Assembly: GCA_036874045.1 (NCBI GenBank)
Contig: CM072343.1
Span: 17,566,001 to 17,630,000, forward strand
DNA: 64,000 nucleotides
Origin: Cymodocea nodosa
Taxonomy: Eukaryota; Streptophyta; Magnoliopsida; Alismatales; Cymodoceaceae
Direction: 5' to 3'
Shown piece after piece: positions 26,011-38,345 of the stretch. Under the pieces are notes generated by a model. That model saw only the letters and a list, made by a program, of their open reading frames with translations. It was not told the DNA's origin and ran no database searches. The stretch's first letter is position 1, and the number at the start of each line of letters is the position of its first letter. A program made the translations under genes and the position numbers.

Positions 26011-26546
26011 CTGCTGCACAAGAACGAAAACCTTCCCTCACTTTGATCTGTTACAGTGAAAAAGAAGGCACTTTTGATGCTGTTGGCTGTTTATTGAAAT
26101 TAAATTTAATATATCATTTTAAGTACTTTTAGAAAAAAAAATTGTAAATATTTATAATAAAAATAATTTTTAAAAAAATATAAAAACCCACAAGTAAGAG
26201 TACGTTAAAACGAAGTATCATATATAAAATAAGATCTGTTATTTATCATCAATTAGTTTTAAGTTAGAATTTTTATTTTTGAAAACTTAACGGATATGTT
26301 TTTTGTAAATACTTATTTTAAATGTAATTTTCGTAAAAATACTTCGGACCGCTTGCAAGAGTTTTCCAATCAGGAAGCTTACACCTTATCACGGATGGAT
26401 GGTATAACTGTTGATTGAGGAACAGAAGCCTCGGTTTTGAGTTCAAGTAAAGATTTATCACAGCGAAAGAAAGCATTTTGCAATTTATCTGTCGCTGAAA
26501 TGGGTTCCCAGCCATCTGATCCGTGTGCAAACAGGCGATTCTGCTT
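26011..26546. other. Region between the oxidoreductase 3' end and the SUB1-like 5' end
   Basis: AT-rich. It holds the SUB1-like promoter and 5' UTR plus the probable oxidoreductase 3' UTR. No further gene. Confidence 0.5.
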
Positions 26547-28995
26547 TCATATCTGTGAAGACAACACTTCTGAAATGGTCACTCCACACCCTCTCTCGAT
26601 CGAGAGCTGCCCTGCAACTCCCATGGCAACGGAGAGCAACCCATCGTTGAGGTTGACTTCTGGGGCTGCCGTACCACCTTGAGCCTTCTTGACGGCTGAT
26701 ATGAAGTCCAGGTGTTCGAGATAGCTAGACCCATGGTGGAGACCCTCATACCTGCACCAAATTCCGACCATGATTCAGCAAAGACCAAGTGCATTGCTTG
26801 ATGAGGCTTATACTTCAACAAATTGAAACTTGCTTTATTCGTTCATCTTGGCAGGTTTGAGTGTGCACTCCAACTCTCCTAGCTGCTCTGGTTCCCACAT
26901 GCACCAAGTTCTCTGGTACAAGGGCTTCACCCTGTTATAGAATAAGACATTATAATGCTCTCCAAACTACATGTGGATGTGCCAATAAGATAAGGATTAA
27001 TCAACTGAAGCAGGAAAGTCTCAAGACCAATTTGGGAATTCAAGTGTCTACTACGCACCTTCCCTGTATCTCCAACAACTGAGATTTCTTGCTCATTCCT
27101 GCTTCCTTCGGCAAACATGCAGATATCAAGCATGCCACGAGAACCATTACCAAATTCAACGATCACAAATGCGTTGTCGATGATATCAGGCACCTGTGTT
27201 CAGAACCATATACAAAAGTTTTCAACTTCAGAGGCGTTAACATGGTTGTGTGACTTAATTACCTGATGCCACTTAAAAGAGTGGATTAAATGAACATGAA
27301 TGAGTGCAATAGACCAGGAGTGGTTGAAACTACAAGAAGCATAATTGAAGGACTGCAAACAAACAGATGTAAACTGGGAATTCACACCTTTCCATCGTAA
27401 ACTTCATCCTTGTGATTAACATCCATGGAACCTGATGCAAGCACACGAACAGGATCGGCGCCCACGAAGAGCCGCATCAGATCAAAGAAATGGCAACACT
27501 TCTCAACGAGAGTACCCCCAGTGTTGGCATTAAACCTGTTCCAGTTGTCAACCTATATGAACACAACAGAACAACCCAAATTAATCATCTACTCGATCTA
27601 TAGTGATAGATGATTTGACTCTCCATGGTAAAAAGTGTTTATATCAGAAATGAGGGTAAATACCAATGTAGACAATCAAGTAAAGGTTTCAATTATCCCA
27701 CTACCTTCACCAGGAAAGGAAAACGGTGCTCACGGATGGCTACCATTTTAACATGGCCAAGGGATCCGCTTCTTACAACTTTGATGAGATTGGCAACAGG
27801 AGGCATGTACCTGTATTCTAATCCCACTTGCACAAGAATCTCTGGCCTATCTTTTGCAGCATCTATGACCTACAGCAAAGAACAATTATTCATCATCATC
27901 TTTAATGAAATTCATGCTGAAACAATTTAACTATTTCATGTTAGCGACCGTGACATAATTAAGCAGAGGCAATACAATCTAATGAAGTTGTCGTTTTCAT
28001 AATTAGAATTTAAGAATCTACTCACAGAAGCCTTCTTTCTTGCTGTAGTCTCTGATCCCACAGGGGAAAAATAATTAAAACAGATACCATTGGAAAGAAG
28101 ATAGAGTAAGTAGGTAGGTTATCAAGTCAAGATTCCAGACCTCTTTGCAATGCTGAACTTTGGTGCAGAGAGGCTTCTCCACAAGTATGTGGTGGGGCTT
28201 GGGGTGTCTGATTATATCCATGAGGATTTCATGGTGTGTCATGTTGGGAGATGATACAACAACAACATCGCATAGACCGCTGTCCAGCAACTCCTTGTGC
28301 CCTTCATAGACCTGATGATGGCACACAAGTTGCTTCAAGAAAATGTTTCTTTGAGATTGGTGGTAAGAGGATGCAGACAACAAGATTTAAATTCCAATGA
28401 GAACAATACCAATTAAAGTTATAGTTTTACCATAAGCAATTAGTCACATGAATTGTTTTCTTCAACGTACGTATTTTTATCTATGGTTAAAATTTTCAGT
28501 TGAATTATATAAATTTAAATATTTTTTTACAAATTTTAACAAAGTAATTTTACCTCTTTAATTTCTATTACATTAATTAATTTTTCTCTCCTAATTGATG
28601 TATTTGGTAATCTCCTAAGGAACAAAATCGAAACTCCAGAACCTGAAAACAAATCTAGAACCCTTAACTGTTGATAAATTAAATTCTATAGTTAACAAAG
28701 GAATCGAAAAGAGAAGTCAAGTAATAAGCAGTGAGTGAATATCAACACAAGACAATCAGCATAACGGATCCCTAAAAATAAATAAGGAAATTTGGTGCTG
28801 AGGAGTTGGAAAACGCTCTACCATGAGCGGAGGCAGGTGGAGCGAGCTGGCGAGGTCGACGGCGAGCTGCCGTGACACCGGATGTGGATCTGCAACGCCG
28901 GCGACGGTGGCTCCCTCCTGCTGGAGATGGGCGAGGTTGGTCAAGTGCTCTCTCCCCATCATCCCCACTCCCACTATCCCATATCGTACTACCAT
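26547..28995 (-). CDS. Gfo/Idh/MocA-family NAD(P)-dependent oxidoreductase
   Basis: Exons in transcript order: 28995-28822, 28311-28141, 27869-27705, 27552-27388, 27193-27059, 26931-26834, 26751-26547, giving 370 residues. The N-terminal Rossmann fold has [12 protein letters not shown], followed by [11 protein letters not shown] and [19 protein letters not shown] carries the family Glu-Lys-Pro signature, whose Lys is catalytic in family members. A C-terminal substrate-binding domain follows, including [16 protein letters not shown] and [17 protein letters not shown]. The sugar or inositol-like substrate is unknown. Intron 6 must use a GC donor (GCAAGT at 26833-26828) to keep frame. The first true ATG is 28995; the open frame upstream of it is a GAG/GAA repeat in the 5' UTR. 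Confidence 0.88.
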
Positions 28996-29090
28996 CTTCT
29001 TCTCCTCCTCCTCCTCCTCCTCCTCACGCTTCTTCTTCCTCCTCCTCCTCCTCCTCCTCCTCACGCTTCTTCTTCCTCCTCCTCCTCTTC
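28996..29090. repeat. CTC/CTT (GAG/GAA) microsatellite in the oxidoreductase 5' UTR
   Basis: Long runs of CTC and CTT triplets, broken twice by an identical TCACGCTTCTTCTTC interruption, so a block of about 35 bp is itself duplicated. It lies immediately upstream of the start codon in the minus-strand transcript, where it is purine-rich. Confidence 0.9.
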
Positions 29091-30141
29091 AAATAATTAA
29101 ATATGTTTTTTGTAAATATTTATTTTAAATATAATTTTCATTATTTATAAAATTTTAATTAATATATCTAAAACACAAAATAAGAGAGTAAAAACAACAA
29201 TGTTAAAGAGTTATTACAATTGCAACTCCTATTCTTTAAAAGATTGAAGTTGGTCAACCATGTTATTGGTTATAAATATTTTTGTTAACACGACTAAACT
29301 TTATGCTAAATTCATGAATCATACATCAATTAGTTGTCACACATGGGTGCTTAAAAGACTGGAAAAATACACTAAAATCTCATATAAATTTAAGATTTCA
29401 CTACAAGCTCTACTGCAATTATGACCAAATCCATGTCCATGCCCCTGTGGCACTTTGACTTGGTTTTTGGTTGAAATTTCGTAGTGTCGAAAATAATTTT
29501 ACATTATTTAGATATCGAACTTGGGTTTATATATGTTAATTACCTGTGTTTATTATCAATTGATTTTGAATTACAATTTTACATAATATTAATTTAGGTT
29601 CACGTACCAGTAAGCATATAAATAAATTATAAGTGAAGGAAAATATTTGAAAATGATTCTATACTGTTTAAACGAAAATTTAATTTAAACTTATGTATAT
29701 TGATTTTATTCATTTATTAACGATTAATTTTAACTTAAAACTTTCTTAGGTTGTTGTGTTATTTAGATTATGTTAATAAATATATTTAGATCATACGTCG
29801 TATGTATAAACCTGTACGTTAAATATAAGTACACTTAAATAAAGTAAAATTTATATTAAATTATATGATGAATAATAGAATATTTCACGTGATTATTGTT
29901 TGAGATCGATATCTCCTTACAACTTACACCTGGTTTAATCAGGTTAAGACTAAGGAAGGGAGAAGTTAATTATTCTTAGATGTTGGTTCTGCCATGACTT
30001 TTGACTTGGATTATTTTAGACTTTATTTGGTTTCATAATTAGAATTTTAGTTAATATTATTTGCTTTTAAGATTTTAATTGGAATGAATGGAAGAGAAAG
30101 AAATTAAAAATAAAAGGTAAAAAAAAATGAAGAAAAGTCAA
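29091..30141. other. Shared upstream region of two divergent genes
   Basis: The AT-rich part of the 1.3 kb between the head-to-head oxidoreductase and tyrosyl-tRNA synthetase start codons. No coding signal seen. Confidence 0.5.
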
Positions 30142-30170
30142 CCAATGAGTTAGATTTCATATATATTAAT
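30142..30170 (+). promoter_or_regulatory. CAAT and TATA elements of the tyrosyl-tRNA synthetase gene
   Basis: CCAAT at 30142-30146 and ATATATATTAATA at about 30158-30170, roughly 140 bp before the start codon. The spacing suits a core promoter. Inferred from position. Confidence 0.45.
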
Positions 30171-30307
30171 ATACTTGCAGATGAGTAAAACCCCCAGGAT
30201 GGAAGACTGAAACTAGGGTTCTGCTGCATTTGATATTTGGATCTCTCCCGATCTCGCAGGACCCATCACTGGTTCACCTCCGATCCACCAATCCGAAACT
30301 TAGCTTC

Positions 30308-33300
30308 ATGGCCGGTGCCGGGGAGCACCAGATCCCGACCTCCACCGCCGTCTCTGTCGAATCCCTGTCCTTGGATCCCTCGTCACCGGCGCCCTCTTCC
30401 ACCGGGTAGGACGGATGGGATCTCCTCTCCACCCTCCACCAGCACCGTGCGTTGGTTGTGTTGACGGCTTGTGTCTTCTTGACGCAGGGAGGCGATGACG
30501 CTGGACGAAAAGTTCGAACTTGTACGGAGCATCGGTGAGGAGTGCCTCACCGACGCTGAGCTCCGGAACCTGCTCGAGAAGAAGCCCAACCCGATATGCT
30601 ATGATGGGTTTGAGCCCTCGGGCAGAATGCACATTGCGCAGGTACTTACCCAACTTCCACGCCAGGTCCTTCAAAGCGCGCCTTTTTAGCCGTTTTCGTG
30701 GCATTTTCACTCACCAGACAGAGAGAAGAATTCGGTGTTTGATTTCTTCATCTCTTTTGCAGTGTAGATTCCTCGTAATCTAGTGAGTTTATGGTTCATA
30801 TTTATTTCTCTCTTACCATCATTTTTCCAAAAATTGTTTCCTTTTCCTTTATAGATTTATCATGATCTTGTAAAATTTAGGTGTATACTGTGTTTGTGTC
30901 ATCTTTGTCTCTGAAATGAGCTTTCTTTTGGTTTTTGTTGTTAATTTGTATATTTCTTAGACAACTTAGATTTTTTTAAATTTTCCCACACTTTGTTAAG
31001 AAATTTTTTTTTTTGAAGACAATAAATGATTTCATTGAACGTCTGTCAATTCTTTTGGCCTTGTAAGGGTGTTGTGAAGGCAATTAATGTGAACAAGCTA
31101 ACAAAATCTGGATGCACGGTGAAGATATGGATCGCTGATTGGTTTGCCCACCTCAATAATAAGATGGGTGGAGACCTGAAAAAGATACAGGTGACTGGAA
31201 AATATCTAATAGAGATCTGGAAAGCTGTTGGAATGAACCTTGACAAAGTTGAATTTGTGTGGACTTCTGAAGAAATCAATAAACGTGCTGATGAATATTG
31301 GCCTATTGTAATGGACATTGCTAGACGAAATACACTCTCACGTATTGTCAGGTATATGATCCTTGCCTTGCATGGAGTGTGCATTGTCTTTCTGAATTTT
31401 GTAGGCCTGATTGATCCTTAATCCCTGGTTGGCAATTACTACTCCATAGGTGTGGTCAGATTATGGGTAGGACTGACCAAGATGAGTTAAGTGCAGCTCA
31501 GATTATGTATCCATGCATGCAATGTGCTGACATATTTTTTCTGAAGGTTGCTTTTCCTTCCTCTTCAATCATTATTTTGACACAGATGCCTGGTGATGAT
31601 AGATTTTGTACTCGTTTTCTGTTTGTTTATGGTCGGAAGGGGTTATGGATGATGATTGCTGTGTCACCTTAGGAATGCATTCACATATTCTTCATATAAC
31701 TTGGATTCCTTCATTTTTCCTGTTTACTTTTACAGGCTGATATCTGCCAACTGGGCATGGACCAGCGTAAGGTCAATGTTCTTGCTCGAGAATATTGTGA
31801 TGCAATAAAGAGGAAAAACAAGCCAATTATATTATCACACCGTAAGATATGCATCTAATACATCTTAGATTTCTGTATATTCTGCTTTTTAATGATGAAT
31901 GACACTCTTCAGATATGCTTCCTGGCTTACAACAAGGACAAGAGAAAATGTCCAAAAGTGACCCTAGTTCTTCCATCTTCATGGAGGATGAAGAGGTATG
32001 CACTTTTGAAGAGGGTGTTCATTCTAGCAACTACTTCAAACTCAGAAAAGGCATGCAATGCAAATTTATTTATTGTTTTATTACTGCAACCATACTCATT
32101 TGAATGAATCCTAGGTGCATACCTTTCAAGCAGTTATGTTAGGATTTTTGTCCTTAGGCTTCGGTCCAATGTAGGAGCTACCACTGTTCATCTGAAGTGA
32201 ATGATTTTGCTAGATACTACCCTCAGCTAAATGCCCACTGCAACATTTGGTGGCTCTTTGCCAACTTCTTCTTTAACAACTAAGTAGCTTGAAGGAATGA
32301 TGTCTAGGTTGATTAATGCAAAGTAATGGTCAGTTGGCTCCTTTGATTTAGTTTATGGTGGTATATCATGCTCCTTTGAGGACTTGAAGTATGAAGGATA
32401 TAGATATCTGATTTGCTTTTCTTTCAATAAAAATAACAATAGTAGTAATGCTGTTGCAATTTATTTGGTCAAGTTGTTGAGGGGGCTTCAGAAACTTTCT
32501 GACAAATTTTCTTACCCTGATATGCTGTGAAATCATCCATCTTCTACTGTCTAAATGACCCTTCCATTCAAGTTTCCCAACTTGGCTTTCCTTAGAAACA
32601 GACAAGAGCGTTTCTTCTTTTTGAAGTCTTTACTTTTAACTGAACCATGTCCCTTTTCTTGGCAACCCAGTTCCAGCAATCTTCTTTTTATCTGGCATTA
32701 GGTACCACACAGATCTTTGTGCTGCTGAATTGTAACAATTCACGGTAGAAAAAAATGTGTTTGTGCCTTGATGGTAAGTGTAACTCTGAAATCAGTTTCT
32801 CTAATGAATAGAATTATAGCACAAGGATAAAAATGGATGCGGAGATTTTTCTACATTACTGTCTTTAGTAGCAATTTTGTGTGGAAACATTGACAACTAC
32901 CTCTTTTTACTGGTGCTGTAGGCTGAAGTTAATCTGAAGATAAAAAAGGCTTACTGTCCTCCCAAGGTTGTGCAAGGCAATCCCTGCCTGGAATACGTAA
33001 AGTATATAATTTTCCCATGGTTTGGGAAATTTGAAGTTACGAGAGATGAGAAAAATGGTGGGAACAGGTGAATTTGTAATCTTTCCATCTGCTTCGATGT
33101 TGCATCTTTTCATTTATTTCTTTGCACTCGTTTTGTTTATGCCATTGGTTTTGTTCTCTTTTTCTTTGCATGCGAAGCTTGTCACTCAATAAAGATTACT
33201 GAATGTTCTTCTTTTCTTTTTATTTTTTCAGGACATTCACTAGCATAGAAGAGTTACTTGCTGCATATGAAACTGGGGAATTACATCCTGCTGATGTTAA

Positions 33301-34611
33301 ACCTGCCTTGTCAAAGGCGTTGAATGTAATCTTGCAGGTACTGTGGATTGACTAACAAAGTGCCAAAAATGTTAAAACAGTTTGTATTTATTTAGTACCA
33401 GGATGTGCTAAATATATATCGATCATTTAGTATAATTTCCCTTAATGAAGAAGTTCTTCATATCTAGAATATCAGCTATAAGTTGAATCATGTGCTGTGG
33501 TAAACCAATGACCATCATTTCTCACATTCATCATATTCATAACAATTTGGTTTTAGTCATGAGTACCTCTCAATATTAAGTTTTATCATAAATTCTCTTG
33601 CTGATTAATTTTCAACCTTGCTAAAAAGTTGTTGTCAATCATTCGGATAGGAGTTTAGCAAATGCCCATCTGAACACAATAATTCCCTTGATAGAAAGTG
33701 AAATAGTCATATTGGTATGGGTTATGGACAAAACAAAAGTAATTTTGATTTAGGAATTCTTGATGATCTTCATAGCATCAGCCAGCCCGGAATGACAAGT
33801 TTCAGTTCAATATTCAAGTGAGCATGTGAAATCTATAGCATGGGTTATCTACGACATGAATTGAGTTCTATTCTATGTTATTTTGGCTTCCCTTTCTTTT
33901 TTTCCAATCAGTTGAGAGGCTATGTTTTTGTTGCTATGCACATTATCTTTCAATTCCTTTGCAGCCTGTTCGTGATCATTTCAAGAACAATGCTGAAGCC
34001 AAGGCCTTATTGAAAGCTGTAAAGGTACTCGTGTTTTCCTCAGTAATTGAATCCTGTTAAATAGAAAATGTTAATATGGACAAGGACGTTTTCTAATTAT
34101 AAATATTTAAATTGAATCCCAAAGTAAAAAAAATTTAGTGCACAAGCACAACAACAAAATACATTGACGTTATTGATATTAAGTATTGACAGTAGTGAAT
34201 TCTTAAACGTTTGTTGTGTTGCTCACTGTGGTCTTACCTATTTCTTTTAAAGGCTTTTTCCTTTTCTATCAGGAGGAATGGTAAGCTGAGACCAGTTCTT
34301 TGATACGTCATTTATTAGTTAATCTCTTCTCATGTATTTAAAAGAAAATTTTAAAAAAGAGGTAGAATAGCTAAAATTCATCAAGATATCCTAAGAGAAA
34401 GAATAAACTTACGTCAATGTGATAAAAACAGAAAAGTGTAAAATTAACATAGAACGGTGAAGAGCTACAATGGCAATAGTCTGGTATGGATAGGCCTTGC
34501 TTCGAATATCCTGCTATGGTATTTTCCAAACTTAGTATGCTGGATAAGTTGCTAAAGTGCCATGACACTTCATGTATTTTATTCTTGCAGGCTTACAGGG
34601 TTACAAAGTGA
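30308..34611 (+). CDS. Tyrosyl-tRNA synthetase, cytosolic (class Ic)
   Basis: Charges tRNA-Tyr with tyrosine for cytosolic translation. Exons: 30308-30405, 30488-30641, 31068-31351, 31450-31546, 31736-31841, 31913-31995, 32922-33067, 33232-33337, 33965-34024, 34591-34611; all phases match and give 384 residues. PICYDGFEPSGRMHIAQG contains the class I HIGH-equivalent motif (HIAQ). KIWIADWFAHLNNKMGGD and GRTDQDELSAAQIMYPCMQ form the tyrosine pocket. QLGMDQRKVNVLAREY follows, and GQEKMSKSDPSS has a perfect KMSKS loop. The C-terminal part (CPPKVVQGNPCLEYVKYIIFP, HPADVKPALSKALN) is the eukaryotic-type anticodon domain. There is no appended EMAPII domain. The last exon codes only six residues plus the stop. 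The Ser/Pro-rich N-terminus is not obviously a targeting peptide. Confidence 0.95.
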
Positions 34612-37557
34612 TGTAATGACTACGCATGGAAGAAAGTGCATGTAATTGAAATCATTGAACTTCTTAATTTATAAATCGTACATGGAAAAAGATTACACTT
34701 GGGCAGAAGAAATACCTTCTGCTATCATGAGAAAAGAAGAAAATTTTGTTTCACCTCCCGTTTACTCAGTTTCAGGTATTGTAGCTTGTTTTTGAGGGGT
34801 CTTCACAGTGTGTTGTTTCAAGTTACTGAAATTTTATGGGACAATGTGCAATTTACTTCCAAAAGTAAAATATTGTGAGCTTTTAATGTTTGACTTGCAT
34901 GTCGCATATTTTTACAAATATATGTTAAGTTATTGGGATTGCATTATATTCTTTTTCTATTTTTGGGCGGAATATAGTCATCATATTTCAGTGTGATTTT
35001 CAAGTATCATTTAGTTCCCTTAGGTATTCGGTCATTTGATCACAAAATCTTATGTTGTCTTGGTTATAACCATGAATTTTCAACTCCAGTTTGTAAAGTT
35101 GGGAATTGAAAAATGTATATATCAAATGCATGGCTACCTAAGTCTTGAAAATTGCGTTAGATTTTTTTCACTGTAGATATACACGTTTATTTGAAGTTTT
35201 GATTACTCTTTTTTGGGAGCTGTAGGAAAATGTATAAATGTTCGAGAAGAAGTCAAATTGTATTAGATTATCATTATAGTATCATTGCCAAAAAATGTAC
35301 AAAAAAAATAATGTAACATATTATTATAATTGTAAATATCATTAGTTATTTATATTTAAATTATCCATATATATTAATTATATTATAATTACATGTTGAT
35401 AATTATTTCTTTATATTGTAATTATTCATTAGTATTATAATGATAGTTTATACTTAAAAATAAGCAAATCAAATAAATTATACTCAAATGTGTGATCAAG
35501 GGCATTTCGGAAAATTTTATCACATTTTTAAAGTTGAAGGTGTTATTAAATACAACTCTCAACTCTGTCAATTTTCCCCGAAATTTGAATATAATTCTCA
35601 ATTCTTTTAACTTTTAACTCTTAAGCGTTGAAAGCTAAAGTTGTCTTGCTATCAAATGTACCTTAAGTTTTACTAATGTTATGATACCTTGCATTATAAA
35701 CATGACTTTTCGTTAGTTAGTGCTCAGAACATCAAATTCTTGACGAAAGAGGAAATTTCAGTAAATGAGAAAATGAATTTATAAAATTAGTTTATGGTGC
35801 TAAATTGTAGTTAAAATAGGGAGAAATTCAAAATCAATCTTTAAGTGCCTAGATCGTTAAGTTAGGGATGCAAAAATCATATGAAAAAAGAGAGATTGTT
35901 GACTACTTATGGTCTAGTTATGATTATTTTTAATATCAATATAACAATTTATGATTGACAAGTTATTAGGACAATTTGTAATTTTATTTTTCTTGAGTCT
36001 TAAATAAATGTAATACCCTTACAAGGTACATAGATTAGAAAAATATCATATAGGAGCCTAAGAAAGAAAATCGCATGAAAATAAATAAACTCAACCATGC
36101 ATGCATACAATGCGTTGGTTGGATGGATAACAACTGCCATGAGAGCTTGATTAGTGAAGCAGTGAAGATCAAGACGGGCATGAACAATGAAGGACCTGAG
36201 ATTGTGGTGGATAGAATGTATTTAGAGTTTAAGATGTAGAATAAACTCAACTTGATGACATGGAATGAATAGAGCAACTAAGAAAGCTATGAGTTTAGAG
36301 AGAGGCAACAAGTGGACCAACTTGGGTGACTGACGTAGTCATGAGTAAGGGAGATGATGGGGGCGTTGATATGGGTTTAGGCTTGGAGGATTGATACTAA
36401 AAGAGAGTGATGACAGTGGAAGAAATGGAGAGGGAAGGAAGGGGTGGAGAGGGGTTGAAGATTTGATTTTAAATGAAAGGGTAAAAATGAAAGTTTATTT
36501 TCAGAGCTTGACATTGTTAAATTCAAAATAAGTACCATTTACATGTCTAGTAGAATTTTCTCAGAAATTACATTTTTAATTCTACAATAATTTCTAATAT
36601 ATAGTTTTTGATGGTGAATGTTTCTACAATATATGATCTTCCAATATCTAGGATGGAGCTTATGATGATTTTTTTTTTTTTTCCTTACTAGATGCAATAG
36701 AAAGCTTGCCAAGAGTCCATGGAATAGTGAAGTGTAAGTGCAAAATGTTATCTTCTGCACTGGGGCCATTAAGTTGTTCTTTTTGATCAAAAAGCTAATG
36801 TGAGTGTGGGTTTTAAATGGTAAAAATATGTAGACATCAATATTTTAATCTTGATAAGAAGTATGAACCCTAATAAACATTATCAATTCAGCTAGTTCAT
36901 TCCAAGATGCTAGGGTTAAATTTTTGTTTTTGCAAGTGGTCCTTTTGCTTTTGGGCAAATAGTGTGCACACTAAGACTTAGTGAGAAAACGATCAATTTC
37001 ACATTTAAAGCCTTATAACATAATTGGTCTTCCCTCACCTTACAGAACTTAAAGAAAATATTGGATTTAAATCTGGAAAGAAACATTAACAAAAAAGAAC
37101 ACTTAGAGCATATATAGAGAATCAATTTACTATACGTTTAATGCAGCAAAGGAAATAATTTATGAACCCTTCAATAAGGATGCTACTTGACCGGTCCTTT
37201 GCAAGATGCTAGATTTTAGCAGCTACAAAACATTTCAAGTGTGACATGTTATTTAAGAGGCCTCGGCCGACTTATCTATGAAGGTTATTTGACTCTTTCT
37301 AGTGATTTTTATGTTTAGACTGCCGGACCCCTTGTCCGTAGTCCTCTCCCATTTCACCAAATTACAATTCAGAGATTCCATAGAAATCTTACTCGAATTC
37401 TTGGTAAAAAAAAATGGTAGTAAATATTATGTTTTGTTGGGTACCATTTCATCAATTAAAGGAACAATGTCAGCTTCTTTTAAAGAAACAGTCAATGAAG
37501 TGACCTTTACCCAGTTGAAATTCAAGTCGTTGATAAGCGCAATACAAAATATTATTG
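34612..37557. other. Intergenic DNA between convergent tyrosyl-tRNA synthetase and RHIP1
   Basis: Very AT-rich, especially 35280-35480. A purine-rich patch lies at about 36290-36480. Open frames here (for example 37302-37583 on the plus strand) have no recognisable domain. 3' UTRs of both convergent genes probably occupy the ends. Confidence 0.5.
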
Positions 37558-38301
37558 CTAAATGGAGATCCCGCAGCCAGTAATCTTGTTGACCTCTTTA
37601 ACAAGAGATTTTTTCTCCCTTTTGACATCAGTAGTAAGAGATGAAATCTGAAAGCAAGAACAAATAAGCCAACGGAAAGTTGGAGGAAATGAAGCATTAC
37701 AAAAGCAGTTTCTGAAAAATTTTGTACGCGTAAACAAATTCTTCACAAAAGTTGTTTAAAAAATCAAAGCGGTACAAGTGAAAAAAATGTGATGGATAGA
37801 AATATCAGAATGTTGGTCAAAATAAAAGCAAACTTATCAAATATAAGAAAATTTTTAACAACTTGGTGGAGATACTCGAGTAAGTGCAGAAAGGTATGAC
37901 TGGATAACAAGACAAGACAAAGATTTGGAATGAAGGCATAATTTATCAGCACACGTTGAACAAAAGAAGAAAAACTGGACATAAATAAAGCTTCTGAAGC
38001 CAGCGAATATGCAGAAAAGCCAATGAAGAGCACTGAGATTGCCTGGCTATAATAGAACCCATGAACAAAGCTTAATAATTTAAGTTTCCATCTTCCTTTC
38101 TGCATGATTCTGCACTGTTCCCCTCAGTACAAATCAAAATTATCGAGAAGGATACCTAGACAACAGTACTTGTAGTACTTGCTAATGTGTGTGACCATTT
38201 ACACGCACAGCCTTTTTTGTTACAACCAAATCCTAGTCTGATCGGATATCAAATCCATCAATGATCCATGCATTTTTTTAAGTGTTTAGATGTACTGAAA
38301 G

Positions 38302-38345
<44 letters not shown>

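Noticed and set aside
26011-26019. Start of the SUB1-like protein at GTG 26019
   Set aside because: Nuclear plant genes use ATG; the first ATG after an in-frame stop is at 26010.
25500-26021. 173-codon Pro/Ser-rich minus-strand frame
   Set aside because: Alternative frame over the GC-rich first exon of the SUB1-like gene.
28996-29064. Arg/Lys/Glu-repeat N-terminus of the oxidoreductase
   Set aside because: The upstream frame has only a GTG start and is a microsatellite; the Rossmann fold begins properly after ATG 28995.
28823-29128. Ser/Pro/Leu-repeat plus-strand frames
   Set aside because: Translations of the CTC/CTT microsatellite antisense to the oxidoreductase exon.
37302-37583. 93-codon plus-strand frame
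   Set aside because: No domain recognised, and it overlaps the last RHIP1 exon on the other strand.
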